Positions 22,231 through 34,200 of a stretch of 64,000 nucleotides of DNA are shown one piece after another. The position numbers and the translations under genes were made by a program. The stretch spans positions 1,847,001 through 1,911,000 of the forward strand of contig JAZGTN010000064.1 of NCBI GenBank assembly GCA_037783415.1, in the 5' to 3' direction. The DNA is from Leptasterias polaris (Eukaryota; Echinodermata; Asteroidea; Forcipulatida; Asteriidae). The notes under the pieces are model-generated. The model was not told the DNA's origin. It did no database searches and was given only the letters and a program-made list of their open reading frames with translations. Position 1 is the first letter of the stretch; every line of letters begins with the position of its first letter.

Positions 22231-22419
22231 AAAATCCAGTACCGTGAAAACGGCAACGTTGAGTTGTATCTTGATTGAACGAGTACAAAACTGGGTTTGG
22301 GGATCTGCAGACAGAGTTTTTGTGGGATTGGACAATATTCATCTTATAACGAGCCAAGATGTCTATCAGCTTCGGGTTCTTCTCATGCTTGAGTATCAGC
22401 AGTGGACATATTATGATAT
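22231..22419 (+). pseudogene. Duplicate of FReD exon 2, frameshifted
   Basis: Closely similar to 11518-11705. The acceptor (GATCTTGCAG) and donor (GTAAGA) are good, but the body is broken. A base is missing where copy 1 encodes D-W-N-E (GATTGAAC against GACTGGAAC), giving an immediate in-frame TGA. A second indel before G-L-D-N-I-H-L returns to a readable frame. With the linker duplicate at 21140 it forms a partial tandem copy of the FReD gene that lacks exons 1, 3 and 4. Confidence 0.85.
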
Positions 22420-22485
22420 GTAAGACGGCAGTTTTTCTTCTATTTGATATGAACCTAAATTCAAGTGTCAGCAAGATTTAATCAT

Positions 22486-23299
22486 TTCGTTTCCTCAAAA
22501 TATTATTATTCAATCAAAATATAATTTTGTCACACAAAACACGAAGTGTGTTTTTCTAGGTAAAGAAATAGATTATTCCTTTCTTTCCCCCGAAATACGA
22601 TTGCGTTCCCCAGAAATACGCTTTCATTGCTTAAAAATACGTTTTCGTTCCCTCAAGATACGCTTTCGTTTCCTCGAAATACGATTTTGTTCGCCCGAAT
22701 TATACTTTCGTTCACCCGAAGTATGCTTTCGTTCCCTAAAAATACGCTTTCACTCCCTCGCAATGAGATTTTGTTCCCCAGAAATATACTTTCGTTCCCT
22801 CAAGTTATGCTTTCGTTCCCTTGAAAAACGATTTTGTTCGCCCGAAATATGCTTTCGTTCCCTAGCAATGAGATTTCGTTCCACAGAAATATGCTTTCGT
22901 TCTCTCAAGATATGCTTCGTTCCCTCAAAACATGCTTTCGTTCTTCGAAATATACTTTCGTTTGCCCGAAATATGCTTTCGTTCCCCAGAAATACACTTC
23001 CGTTCCCCCGTAATGAGATTTCGTTCCCCAGAAATTTGCCTTCGCTCCCCAGAATTCCTCTTTTGTTCCCTCAAGATAGCTTTCGTTCCCCAGAAGTCCA
23101 ATCAAAACAATTTGTTACATTGCCTGGAAACCATATTTTGAAGGAACAAAATAACGCTTCGAGGGAATAAAAAAGCAATTCTGGGAACAAATTATTATTA
23201 CGAGGGAACACAAATATTATTTAGGGAACAAATATATTTTCCTTTTTGTTTTGATCTTTAAAGAAAAAAAATCACCTGTCCCTTTAAGGGCTCCCCGTA
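22486..23299. mobile_element. Foldback-family element with expanded CTTTCGTTCCC array
   Basis: About 30 degenerate 20-22-bp units (GAAATATGCTTTCGTTCCCC, GAAATACGCTTTCGTTCCCT and so on). Orientation switches to GAGGGAACAAA past 23140, and the element ends in the family tip CCTGTCCCTTTAAGGGCTCCCCGTA. The left tip is missing or degraded. Because units are near multiples of three, several long open frames run through it (for example 22601-23170); they have only repeat composition and are not genes. Confidence 0.8.
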
Positions 23300-23582
23300 C
23301 CAAAAGTAAAACCTGGTCGTCGCAACGACCGTCGGGTAGGATGGAGGCTACAATCACATTCCAACTAGTTTTGGCAATGCAAAAGTAGTAGGCCTAGTGT
23401 GGTACACGTGGATTTATTATGATTTGTTTAATCTTTTCTTGTTGTTCTACCATGTTTTGAGTTTCTTTCTCTGTGTTTTAGGGGGCGATGTTTTGAAGTC
23501 GAAGGAACGTAGATTGGACCATGGACTGACGCGTGTACATGTATTAGGGGCATGTGTCCGTTGTTTATTCACACTTTATGAG

Positions 23583-23863
23583 CTGGATAACATAGACTGG
23601 ATCATCATGCCTTGCCATAGTAAAACATTTACATAAACAGAGCACCAGTCTACTTGTAACATTGCGCAGCAATATCCCGTAAATTTGACACTTGCAACGG
23701 CTGGTAAAGCGTATACGCTGACCTTTGACTGCCTTTGATTTTTCGGTCATTTCTCGTTAATTATGTGATATTTTTGTATTAAAAACATATAAAAACCATC
23801 TAAAAATAATTGTATATGCTTCTACATGACTAAATTACGTAAACAGTTAACCGGTGTGTCCCT
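23583..23863. mobile_element. MITE half, TTAA-flanked, copy 2 (inverted)
   Basis: Inverted copy of 17851-18128, ending GTTAACCGGTGTGTCCCT followed by TTAA at 23864-23867. The two copies lie about 5.7 kb apart. Confidence 0.75.
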
Positions 23864-24118
23864 TTAATAGTCCACATGGTGTTACACCGTTATAACAAAT
23901 AGCCAATCTCTTTTCGTCGCATGCTCACATTATTGTTTTTTGCAACTTTTGGTCGCATGCGCAATGTTTATTTTCCCAATCACTTTTGGTCGCACGCCCA
24001 TGCGCATGCTAAAAATTGCGAGTCGCAGAATTTCAAGGCGCGCAGCACACAATGATGGATTCGCCGGAAGAAGCTGTACAAAACATGAACGAGTACTCAA
24101 AGTATTCTTATTCGTCTT

Positions 24119-24300
24119 TAAAGGGACACGTTGTCTTCGGATTGGACGCCCTGGGCTATAAAAAGCGGTTTTTTAAAAAATGAATGTGGTTGAAAATAAA
24201 CTTTCAAAGTATACTATAATAATCGCCATACATATTCATTGAAATGTGTGGTTTTTGTGTAATTTTATGACAGAACACGGACCGCTTTTAGGCCTATCTT
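24119..24300. mobile_element. Fragment of AGGGACACG MITE family
   Basis: Begins TTTAAAGGGACACGTTG, then TCGGATTGGACG and GGGCTATAAAAAGCGG, resembling the left arm of the element at 24526. The right arm is only weakly evident. Confidence 0.5.
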
Positions 24301-24525
24301 GAACCAAATTGTTGACTCCACAAAATGGCGGACCTTGTGTGCCACTGGTTAAACTTCAAGCGGCAATAGTGTTTGTATTCACTTCTCACTTATCATAATA
24401 CACTGCATGTGTTTTACTGCTTGAACAATGCTGAAGATTCGAATGCAATGTTCCCCTTTGACGAAGTGCGCTTAGCGCTGTGTTGGCCCACCACAGAATG
24501 CTGTTCCGCATTGAGTGTGATCGCT

Positions 24526-24836
24526 GAAGGGACACGGTGCCTCGGATTGGGCGGTTTGGGCTATGAAAAGCGTTTGAAACCGTTTGTTATGAAATGCATA
24601 TGGTTAGAAAGATGTTTTAAAAGTAGAATATATTGATCTACACAAATGTGCCTCGAAATTATGTGGTTTTCCTTTCACTTCGTGAACTAACACGGCCCGC
24701 CATTTTAAGTAAAAGGAAAACCCCTGAATTTTGATGAGGCATATTTGTGTGGATCATTATATTCTAGTTTTATAACGTCTTTATAACCTTATGCATTTCA
24801 TAACAAAAAGTTTCAAACGCTTTTCATAGCCCATAG
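24526..24836. mobile_element. MITE with about 100-bp inverted arms
   Basis: The left arm (GGGCTATGAAAAGCGTTTGA, ATGAAATGCATATGGTTA, AGAATATATTGATCTACACA) is matched in inverse order by the right arm (TGTGTGGATCATTATATTCT, TAACCTTATGCATTTCAT, TCAAACGCTTTTCATAGCCC). The left tip AGGGACACGG is present. The right tip is lost. Confidence 0.8.
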
Positions 24837-24839
24837 TTA

Positions 24840-25910
24840 ATCTGTATGTTGTCATGGTAACAACCATTTATCTTTGATTGACTTTTGTCATGTGGTGTCA
24901 CACTAGTCAATGACCGTTTAGAAATTGGAGCTACCGTATAAAGAGTAAAATTATAATAGACTAGCTACTACCAGCACTTCAGAACACATCTTCTCCCAGA
25001 AAATGTTGATTGTCTGACATTCCAAATCACTGCACAGTGGTTTGGGACTCAGACATTTCTTCAAAATTTTTTTTCCCAGTTTTTGTTATAGCTTTTACCA
25101 GACATATCTAATTATATAGTTCAAGTAAAAAAAAATATTTTGAGGCCTTTTTCCCATCGAAATTGACATTTCATACCAAGCCTCTTTAATCATTGTGGCA
25201 AATCTTAATTTGATCGACTTGATATAAAATGAGTCGCTTTGTCTAAAGCCTTGTTTAATTTTTTTAATAATCTGTTTTCCTTGAAGCCACTTCAATACTC
25301 TTTCATTTGATGTATAATTTATTTTGAAACCTTTGGCGAAATGTCAGTTAAAGAACCGTAAAAAGAAATTTTGTACATCGCAAATTAAAGAAAAATAAAC
25401 AAAATCAAAACGTTGGACATTTTGTCAATCGGCCACCAACGGCCAAAATATTTTGGGTATTTTTCTTCATAAATTGATAGAGTGACTACTTGGCAATAAA
25501 ATAAAAATAGCGGACAAATCCCGCAAGATCGCCTTAAAACCCTTTAAAATCATGCCTGCTTTTGAGGATTTTGTATGTGTTGTCATTTTGTAATGCAAAA
25601 TCTCATTTACAGTACAGAAATCCTATATAATTATGTATCATTGGAAAGCTTACATATAGGGCTATATTTTGGGAGAAAAATTTGACCCCCAGGAGCTTTT
25701 GAAAAAATATGGCGGCCATTTTTAATATGATTTTAAACTATACAATTTCATATTTTTCCATATTTTTTGCAAATATCATAAATTTCTCAGCATGAAGGGA
25801 AGTTTTTGATGCCCTATCTATAATCAACCATATCAGAGCTTTCTATCTATGAAAAAAAATCAGGAAAATACATAAATTTAGTCCCCTGAAAGTCATACAA
25901 CATGTTGCTA
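24840..25910. other. AT-rich stretch with no recognised gene
   Basis: AT-rich sequence with no motif, splice pair or repeat that I can name. Confidence 0.5.
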
Positions 25911-25914
25911 TATT

Positions 25915-26078
25915 CTTAGCTTCATTCAGCATGTCTTCCTGGCCACTGTCGAGATCACCATTCTCATCGCTCTCGTCGACACCACTCAACAAATCTAAAA
26001 CTTCAATTCTATGTCTTCATAACTCTTTCTTTGATATTGGACAGGATTTGCCATCCTTTCAGGCTTCTTTTTAGGCAT
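25915..26078 (-). pseudogene. Possible piggyBac-like transposase N-terminus, frameshifted
   Basis: An ATG at about 26078 on the minus strand opens a basic segment (M-P-K-K-K-P-E-R). It hits a stop 27 codons on, but a one-base shift continues as E-V-L-D-L-L-S-G-V-D-E-S-D-E-N-G-D. A short basic start followed by a leucine helix and an acidic S/D/E run resembles piggyBac transposase N-termini. No catalytic part is found. Tentative. Confidence 0.25.
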
Positions 26079-26279
26079 AATTGCAGAGAAAGAGAGCGTA
26101 ACAATCTGATAAAGTGTGTGACTAGCATAGAGAAACTTGCATGTGAAACACAATGGTGACGCGTACTGTACACAAGCTTTTTTCATGCATGTGAACAAAT
26201 CAATGGTATGGTTTCTGTTTCGCTCTGTATTAGTTTTCATGTAGTTCCTAGGAGGGGTACCATACTATGGTTGGAAAGC

Positions 26280-29200
26280 TATCTTCAGCTTTCTGATGGA
26301 GCCTGACTCAACCAAAAGAGGGCAGCTAACGCAAAACTACAAATGTTTTTATTCATCGGGCGTGGGCGTCTGGTATTTTGTGGGGCTGAGAAGGGAGGGT
26401 TAATTCTGAAAAATCGATCACTTCTAGCGGCGTAGCCATCGGAAAACATCAAAAACCAGAGAGAAAAGGAGCGCCCTCTGTTGACAACCATGAATAGCGG
26501 AATGAATAGCGGATCGGAATGAAAAGCGTCGTCGCCATAATGCGGATTTTTATCCATAACCACAAGAGGGCGCACTTTACTTTTTACTTGACTTGTGCCC
26601 TCTTTAGAGAAAGGGAGCTTATTTTAAACAAAATTCTCGGAAAATTCATTTATGTTGACGATAAAATGTTTCCTTTTAGTCTAGAAGAGGTATGTTATCG
26701 TGTTTGATAATTTTTATAAACATTCAGACAATTTTTTGAACTGAAGTGTGCCGATGTCCGGGTCATGTTTGGTTTTAAACCACTGTGCACTGATAACAAA
26801 GTTGAATGATTTGTGTGACTTTGTATTGTTCTTCCACCATGCCGTACAGGAAGATGACATTTTACTCGTATCAATTTCGATGGAATTTTGTTCCAACCAC
26901 CTTTTTACCAACCTGAATTTTGTTAAAGGTGTTCTTATTTTAAGACAATTTTTTGATTGGTAAATTCTGTAAATTTTGTGGCAGCATGGGTGTTAGTTTA
27001 ATGAAAATTCGAATCAGTCAATCTAACAAACAATATTCAATAATCATTATCTATCATTAGGTTATACCAATTAACAAAATTATAAACATTTATAGATAAA
27101 CTGTTTATAATTTGTTTTCTCAATCTGTACTTTCTCTGACCTCCTAACCCCCAATCTACCACTACCCCTCACAATCATTATACGCACCGATGGTCTGATA
27201 TAATTTGTATAAAAACAATGTCACAGCTGATCTGTCAAATGCATCTTCAAAAATGTGACACTTAATTTGGTGACACTTCTAAAGAAGGTTTTGTACATGT
27301 TCATTGAAATTATTAAACGTACTGAAAATGGGCTGGTCATAAAAAGGCAAAATCATAAACAGAAATTTGGCCAGAACTGCACCCAGGGAAAGAAAATGAT
27401 GCACCCCTTGTGCCCCCCTAAAATTTGACCATATTTACGGCGCTGGTCAATATTTCTCATTTTGGTTATCTATATTTGGCCTGGAGTGACCCAAACCCCT
27501 CCCGTTTTAGAGAATTTGGAGGAGGCAAGTCTGTTTAATAGGATTGCGTTTCAAAGTCTGAGAACAACTAGGGGATGGGGAACACTCTCTGCCACATACG
27601 TGGTATAATATTTCCTGACATTCTAACATTTGGTGGCTTTCATCTAAATAGTCGTTGATCATCTATGAATGCGACTCCAATTTGTAACAGATTTATAATT
27701 GACTAAACAATCACCATTCGTACAAATACCATTCAAAATCAAACCCGTCCTGACTTATAATACTGATCAAGAAATATTGCTCTGCAAAACGAGTACCAAC
27801 TTTTATTTGTGACGTGGCCGTGGTAGAGCAAAGGCAAATCTTTTCAAAGGCCGTTAATACTTAATTATTTTAATAATGGTCTTCGTTTGAACGACTTGTT
27901 TCATAACTGCGTTAGTCTTATATAGACAAAAGGTTCAAGGCGGTCAATCTCGTCAAAGTATTTCACTGTAGAGTCTTTGCCCGGTCCCAGCTCCTCAAAC
28001 ACCCATTGGGCCAAGTGAGTACATAGTTTACTTCGCTTGTTGTTTGTTTCTAAGCTCCCCTTTTCACGTTTTGTTCAAGTTTTACCCCTAAGTGTAACTG
28101 GTTAAGTTAATTTTCTCCCCAAATGTTGCCTTTCGGCAAACGGTTTTCATTTAAACTAATTACCACTTCAGCGATAAATTCACAGTAATAATAGTCGTTT
28201 GTGAAAAAAAAATAAAATAAATTGGTCAGACGCTATGTCCAAATACAAACAAAAACATTTCCTTCCCCCCCAAAAAACACACAAAACAAACAAACAAACC
28301 CCAAAATACTTCAGTTTTCGAATCATAAAGACCATGTGGTCTGTGACGTCACGTGCTTACAAAAGAGCCAAAGAGCTTGGACTGCCTGCTGGAACGATTT
28401 GTACTTAGTTCAATGGAAGAAAACGTCAAACCTTGCATTTCTGGATATTTAACTGTGTGAATTTCATCAACTTTGAATATGAATATTTCGAAATTAGCTG
28501 GCCTACATATGTTGTTGATTTAATTCTTGTTTTAACCCTTGAAGTTATGCGGAGTTTATTAAACACAATACAAAATTCACCGTAATACATGATCAGTGTA
28601 GTATCTTGATGCAAAAAAATTACCTGTAGTGTACAAGGTAACTCTTTTTGTAAACGAAGATAACGTGGTCAGTATAGATAATGATGGTGTAATTGTTGTG
28701 CTGTTGTCATGTGAACAAACAAATTCATCATCTAGATTTTGTGTTTATTAGTTTATTTGTTTGCTGGTTGGTTGGTTGTTTGTTTCGGGGGTGGGGGGGG
28801 GGGGTTGTGTTACGACTGCCCATTTAAAACGATAACAATTTCCCGCTGTGACATAGTAATCCTGTTCATTCTGACACCCCCTCCATGCAAATATTATGTT
28901 CCAAGGTATTTCTTTCTTTCCGCAAAATCCGTATGTGTATAGACGCATTTTAAATCCCAGCTCAATTTTATCCTCAATTGCAATTAGGCAACTGTACAAC
29001 ATTGTGACAGATTTATAAAATTGTAAACACATTTTATTCAAATTCTTTGATTGCATTTTTCTAAATACATGTGCGATTGTTGAAACTATTGGTAAGAATG
29101 GTCCAAAAGTGTTTCAAAATCTTATAGATAGACACTCGCTTTGTTGTAAGAAATTTAAGACAAAAACAAATTTTGGGTAATAACTGTTTCCCATCATACC

Positions 29201-29370
29201 TCTTTGGACACCTTGTTCGAATCCCGTAATATGGAGCCATGCGCATGTGGCTTGGGTTTTCAGTTCCTGTTTATAATACTGTTGTAATTGTAATTTGTTG
29301 TAATGTAAAGCGCATAGAGATGTTCATTCATATAATGCGCTATATAAATGTAAATTATTATTATTATTAT
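26280..29370. other. Stretch with no recognised gene
   Basis: Low-complexity and AT-rich sequence, with a G run at 28790-28804. A 50-codon minus-strand open stretch at 27915-28060 looks protein-like (see findings) but has no start or splice acceptor. Nothing else can be supported. Confidence 0.45.
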
Positions 29371-29374
29371 TGAT

Positions 29375-29560
29375 TTTGGGTTGAACAAAGGAAAAATTGA
29401 CTAGGGCGGGATTTGAACCAACGACCTCCGGATAGACGTGCCGGCGCTCTACCAACTGAGCTATCTAGCCCTATGATGGCGGTCTCCCTATTTTGTCAAT
29501 ATCCTTGTTCGGTGGGTGCCAGTCAGAAGCCATTCAACCGTAAACTGCCGTGTAGCTGCC
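29375..29560 (-). mobile_element. tRNA-derived SINE (family B), copy 4
   Basis: The best-preserved tRNA-like head of the family (29399-29473): minus-strand A box TAGCTCAGTTGGTAGAGCG, B box GGTTCAAATCCC, and 7-bp complementary ends GGGCTAG and CTAGGGC-like. The shared body TTCTGACTGGCACCC follows. Preceded by a TTATTATTATTATTA tail. Confidence 0.85.
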
Positions 29561-30072
29561 GGCTTGGTAGGGGCAAACCATAATTATGTGACGGTACACA
29601 GCCTGTAGTTGGGCGTCACATCATTATGGTTTGCCCCTACCAAGCCGGCACTGGCCCAGTACAGGCTGTGTACCGTCACATCATTATGGTTTGTCCCTAC
29701 CAAGCCGACACTGGCCCTGTACAGGCTGTATACCGTCACATCACTATGGTTTGCCCTTACCAAGCGGGCACTGGCCCAATACAGGCTGTATACCGTCACA
29801 TCATTATGATTTGCCCCTACCAAGCTGGCACTGGCAAATTACAGGCTGTGTACCATCACATCATTATGGTTTGCCCCTACAAAGCCGACACTGGCCCTGT
29901 ACAGGCTTGTGTCTGTCACATCATTATGGTTTGCCCCTACCAAGCCGGCACTGGCCAACTACAGGCTGTGTACCGTCACATCATTATGGTTTGCCCCTAC
30001 CAAGCCGGCACTGGCCCAGTACAGGCATTGACCTTCACATCATTTTTGGTTTGCCCCTACCAAGCCGGTTAG
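29561..30072 (+). repeat. 60-bp minisatellite with an inverted first unit
   Basis: About eight direct copies of an exact 60-bp unit (core TTTGCCCCTACCAAGCCGGC, then ACTGGCCCAGTACAGGCTGT, then GTACCGTCACATCATTATGG). They are preceded at 29561-29612 by one copy in the opposite orientation, so the array starts with a hairpin. Units differ by a few substitutions. Since 60 is a multiple of three, frames of about 150 codons are open on the plus strand and a shorter one on the minus strand, each reading a 20-residue repeat. I treat these as non-coding. Confidence 0.92.
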
Positions 30073-30707
30073 CGGTTACTTGAATGATGGCGCCCTCTGG
30101 CAGCAAGTGTTTTGTGGGGTGATATCGGTTTAGATAGCGGTAGGTTGACCACATGTATTCGTGACTACACAGATTGGGCGTGTTGGTGCAAAGCTACTTC
30201 TTGGGGGACTTTCCAATTATTTATTTGGAGCCTCAAACTGCTTGTTTTCATTCATTTCAATTAAACTAAATAAATCATCATTCAACATGTTACCTCTATA
30301 TCCACCATACCCCGGGTTAGGATTACTGACAATCCTAGATTCGCCCCAGGTGCTAATCGTAAAGGAACTGAATACTTACTTATGTTCTCTACTGGACATA
30401 CCATTGTGTTGATGACAATTAACTAGACGGCAACACGAAATTAGGACTGATGCTATCGATTTACAATACCAACAAATAGGGAACTCAGAACTCACTCTTC
30501 AAAATTATACTTTTTAGTGACTACTCAATGTCTGCTTCAAATCCTGAAGGTACAACAAGATCCAGTCGTGCCAGGGGTGGCGTGATCGGATAGTGACATT
30601 GTCAATGTGGTGCACACGTTGGATTTTTGCAGGTTTCTATTCTTGAACTTGGAAACCCCGGTTTTGATTATATTACATAGGACAGTCCGCCATCATTTCT
30701 CAATACT

Positions 30708-30716
30708 GGGAATTCC
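30708..30716. promoter_or_regulatory. kappaB-like site upstream of the PARP14-like gene
   Basis: GGGAATTCC, a half-palindrome close to the Rel/NF-kB consensus, lies about 370 bases before the likely start codon. A match this short occurs often by chance. Confidence 0.25.
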
Positions 30717-30753
30717 ATGTCTTTCCGTTCACAGTAATCGCGAGATAAGTTGG

Positions 30754-30762
30754 ACCAATCAG
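30754..30762 (+). promoter_or_regulatory. CCAAT box upstream of the PARP14-like gene
   Basis: ACCAATCAG is an excellent NF-Y site, about 325 bases before the start codon. No clear TATA box is seen. The transcription start is not determinable from sequence alone. Confidence 0.4.
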
Positions 30763-31082
30763 CGGCTTGATTGCACGCAACTGTCTGCGTGTATTAATGT
30801 GTTTTCGTGATCGAAGGGGGATGAATGTGGTACACAAACCCTTAAGTTACTCTTTGCATAAAACAACTCCAGCTCTCGTTGGCGAGCTGTGTAAATTGTT
30901 GTTACTGCATTCTGCGCTTGACACAGCAAATCAGAAATAAGTAGCAGCACCAAACTTACACTCGTCTCTTTTAATTTGATCATTTTTGAATTCGAGACTT
31001 CGCTTGGCAGGGCCAGATAGGCCCCCTGTAGATTGTTTGCACTAAAGGTGCAGGAGATCGTTCGCGGAAGTTGATGCTTAAC

Positions 31083-31287
31083 ATGGAGGCTAATCAACTT
31101 GACCTTTATGCACTTAATGTGAGGCTTCCTCTAATTGAGCCACATGAATGCAAAACATACATCAAGAATAAGTTGCGCAATTATCTTCAGTCCAAACAGG
31201 GAGGCGACTGCGACGTGGAGTACATTTGTTTAGTTAAGGAAGATGCCGATGGATTGTGGTTTAGAGTAACTTTTGTTGAACAGTGTG
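31083..31287 (+). CDS. PARP14-like exon 1: start and first RRM-like half
   Basis: Encodes M-E-A-N-Q-L-D-L-Y, a helical stretch, then D-V-E-Y-I-C-L-V-K-E and W-F-R-V-T-F-V-E, the beta-strand pattern of the N-terminal RRM-like modules in PARP14. Donor GTAAGT follows in phase 1. Confidence 0.75.
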
Positions 31288-34200
31288 GTAAGTTGAAATT
31301 TAATTTTAAAGTAAACCTTCAAACTGATCAAACTATTTCAGCTCAACATGGAGGTAAATAAATTGCTAAAGAACTCTACTCTTCCTTCCTATCCTACACA
31401 ACAGCTTTGGGTGGCTGGACAGCAGTGTACCGAGAATAATGGCACTTTTCTTAAAGATAGCCCTTGCCCCATACGCTGGACTCCTATCACTCCGCTTCTT
31501 GGCTTACACCATCATTGTATCAGAGACTGTTATTGACCTTTCAAATGCGACATCTTGTTTTTCTCCCATTGTTACTAACCCTTTGCTCAGTTGTTGAGCT
31601 TACATTTTGTGTAAAATTATGAAGAATCTCTGAGCTGACCATTACACATTAAGAGATCAACGTGAACGAAATCACTTAAACACTCAAAAATTTCATTTTT
31701 GTGCTCAGAATAAATTAATGCAAGAGCTCGAAGTTAACTATTGTAAAAGCTCGAAATAAACTAATGCGAAATCATTTCAAGCTCTCACAGTAATTTTACT
31801 CGAAATCATTTCGAAAGCTGAAATAAATTATTACGAGAGCTCAAACAAACAAAAATTAAATCATTTTGGACTTTCACAACAATTGCAAGTGACGAAAATG
31901 ATTAATAATATTCCATTTTGAAAAAGCGAAATTATTTCAAGTGAATGAATTGATTTAATTCGAACACACACAAAATCAGTATGAGTGCAAAATCTGTCTT
32001 TGTTTAGTGAGCAAAATCATTTCGTGAACACTCAAAGAACTTAAATTATTTGTTGTAGTTATTACTTTTTTCATCACCTGCTCCTCGTTGTGATTTGGCT
32101 ATGGTTTTCTAGTTGAAGCATTGATTGCTGTTAATAAAAACGTATAATGACTTACTCATAAGAAGTACAAATCCTGATACATAAAACTATACTATTCGAA
32201 ATAAATAATTAACCGGTGACTCAAATTCAGTCTTAAACATTTAATGGAATGTGTGCTGAGGTGGACAGAGGAATTTGGCAGGACTGTGTGAACATGGTTT
32301 TATAAATGTATAAAGGGAATGGTGGCTAATTAGTATAGGTTTTCTCGGTCAAATTCAGCAAATGAGCAGCCGATTTCATTTTCGTGCGTTCGAATTAAAG
32401 CTATTTTGCCTCTCCAGTTGTTACTGCGTTTCAAATTCAGAATTCGGCCATTCAATTTAGTTTTGAGGCATTCAAATTCCTTTAGCACTGTGTTCAATTT
32501 AGCATATCGTCATTCTTTTTCGTGACACTAAATCATCATTCAATTTAGCAAAGCTGGTTCGACTGGAGTTTTTTACTGATATATTTTTTTCAATTTCGTA
32601 AAGAGCCAATCAATTTCGCTAAATGAGAATTCAAATAAGTACGACTTAAGAAATACAAATAAACAGATAAACTTTAATTCACTTTAATTCAGGCAAACCT
32701 TATTTTCTTTAGTTAGGCCTATGTTTCCAGTACACTTTACATGGGGCCCGTGAGTTTTTTTTCTTCTTCTTTGTTTTCTTCTTTATTTTATTTTTTATTT
32801 TATTTTTTTTTGGGGGGGGGGATCTTTGGTTAACTGACCGAGACCTAAATTGTTTTTGTGTCTGAATGGGTTGTTTCTTTATGTTTTAATTTGTTAATTT
32901 TTTGTTTCATTGTTGATGTTGTTTCTTCCTCAACCATCAATCTGTTGGCGTGCCAGACATCTTGGCATATACGTTTGGGTATGGTTGGACCACTGCATGC
33001 ACTTCACTTGGGTGATGGCATCAACGCTCTGAATGGCTGCTTCTTGAAGGAGATCGCACCTCCACTGCTGCATGTTCATTCCTGCTTGTTGGGCAGCCTG
33101 TCTGTCTCCGACACGTTGTTGCCACTCAGGTAACCCAAGGATGCGTTTAACTGCAGCCTTGAATGCAGAGTGTGCCATCTCCGTGCTGTTCAGGAATGGA
33201 CTAGAAGGCCTCAATCAACCTTTCTCGATCTACCTGGGCCACTCTAGCGTAGCGACCACGAGCTGCCATTTCTAGAAATATGCGTGTTAAACTGTAGCGA
33301 AATCTCGTCTTCGAAGTACATCGGCAAAGTGACTCTAGTGCCAATAAGTTAACCCTATTTATGCCCTTAACATTCGAAAGGAAACAAAAGTTTAACAGAG
33401 CGTTTTTTAGATTGTACAAATTCCAGAAATGACTGCCCATAAATGAATTTGAATGACTAAACACACGCTTCAAAAAGTTCCTGCGAATTTGAATGCTGCT
33501 TTGTTGAATTGTTAAATTGAAAGATTATTTTGTTAAATCGAATGACACAACAGAACATTTGACTAGTCATAAAACGAAATCGAATGACCCTTTTCAGTAG
33601 CATTCGATTTCGCGCGAAATAGAATAGCGTCGTGGTTAAATTGGCTGCTCATTTGCCGAAATTGACCGAGAAAACCTATATTATATCTTGGGACCCGTCA
33701 TGTAGCTGACATAAATACTGTGAAGGCCAAAAGGCAGGTCTTAGATATTGAACCTCTTGAATAAAGCTGGGGGAACTCTCTGGGGGGAACTCACTTCGAA
33801 CGGTGTCATGAAGCAAGGAAATGCAAGAAGTAGGGACAGTGACTCATACTAAAAAATCCCCGTCAAGTGTGTCAGTTTCCATAGGTTACATTTTTTACGG
33901 TAGACAACTTGGCAAAATTTAGTCATTCCCAATAACGAATTGTAAATGTCTACAGGTGGCTCTCTGGTTCACTGTTGTGGGGGTTGACTCAGTTTCTGCA
34001 CCTGGTTGTTAATGAAGATTCTAATGTGTACCTTTAAGTTTTAATTCGAACAAAATGTTACCAACACTTCGTCACTCGTGTGGGCCTAGTGTTTTCGTCC
34101 AGACTTATATATTATATTTTGTTTCACTATTATTAATTTTAACGGCCCTTTCCCAAAGGTTTCTTTCAACACAGTTTTTGTTTAGATGATCGTAAACTTA

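Noticed and set aside
22601..23170. 189-codon open frame
   Set aside because: Reads a degenerate 20-22-bp tandem array (repeating R-S-L-K-I-R-F type peptides). Open length follows from the unit composition, and it has no start context or homology.
26285..26575. 96-codon minus frame
   Set aside because: No motif, no splice context and low-quality composition.
29626..30083. Two plus-strand frames of about 150 codons and one minus-strand frame
   Set aside because: All are translations of an exact 60-bp minisatellite. Several frames are open at once because 60 is divisible by three.
32858..33275. Plus-strand frames over the transposon
   Set aside because: They are shadows of the minus-strand transposase remnant, which has the recognisable ends.
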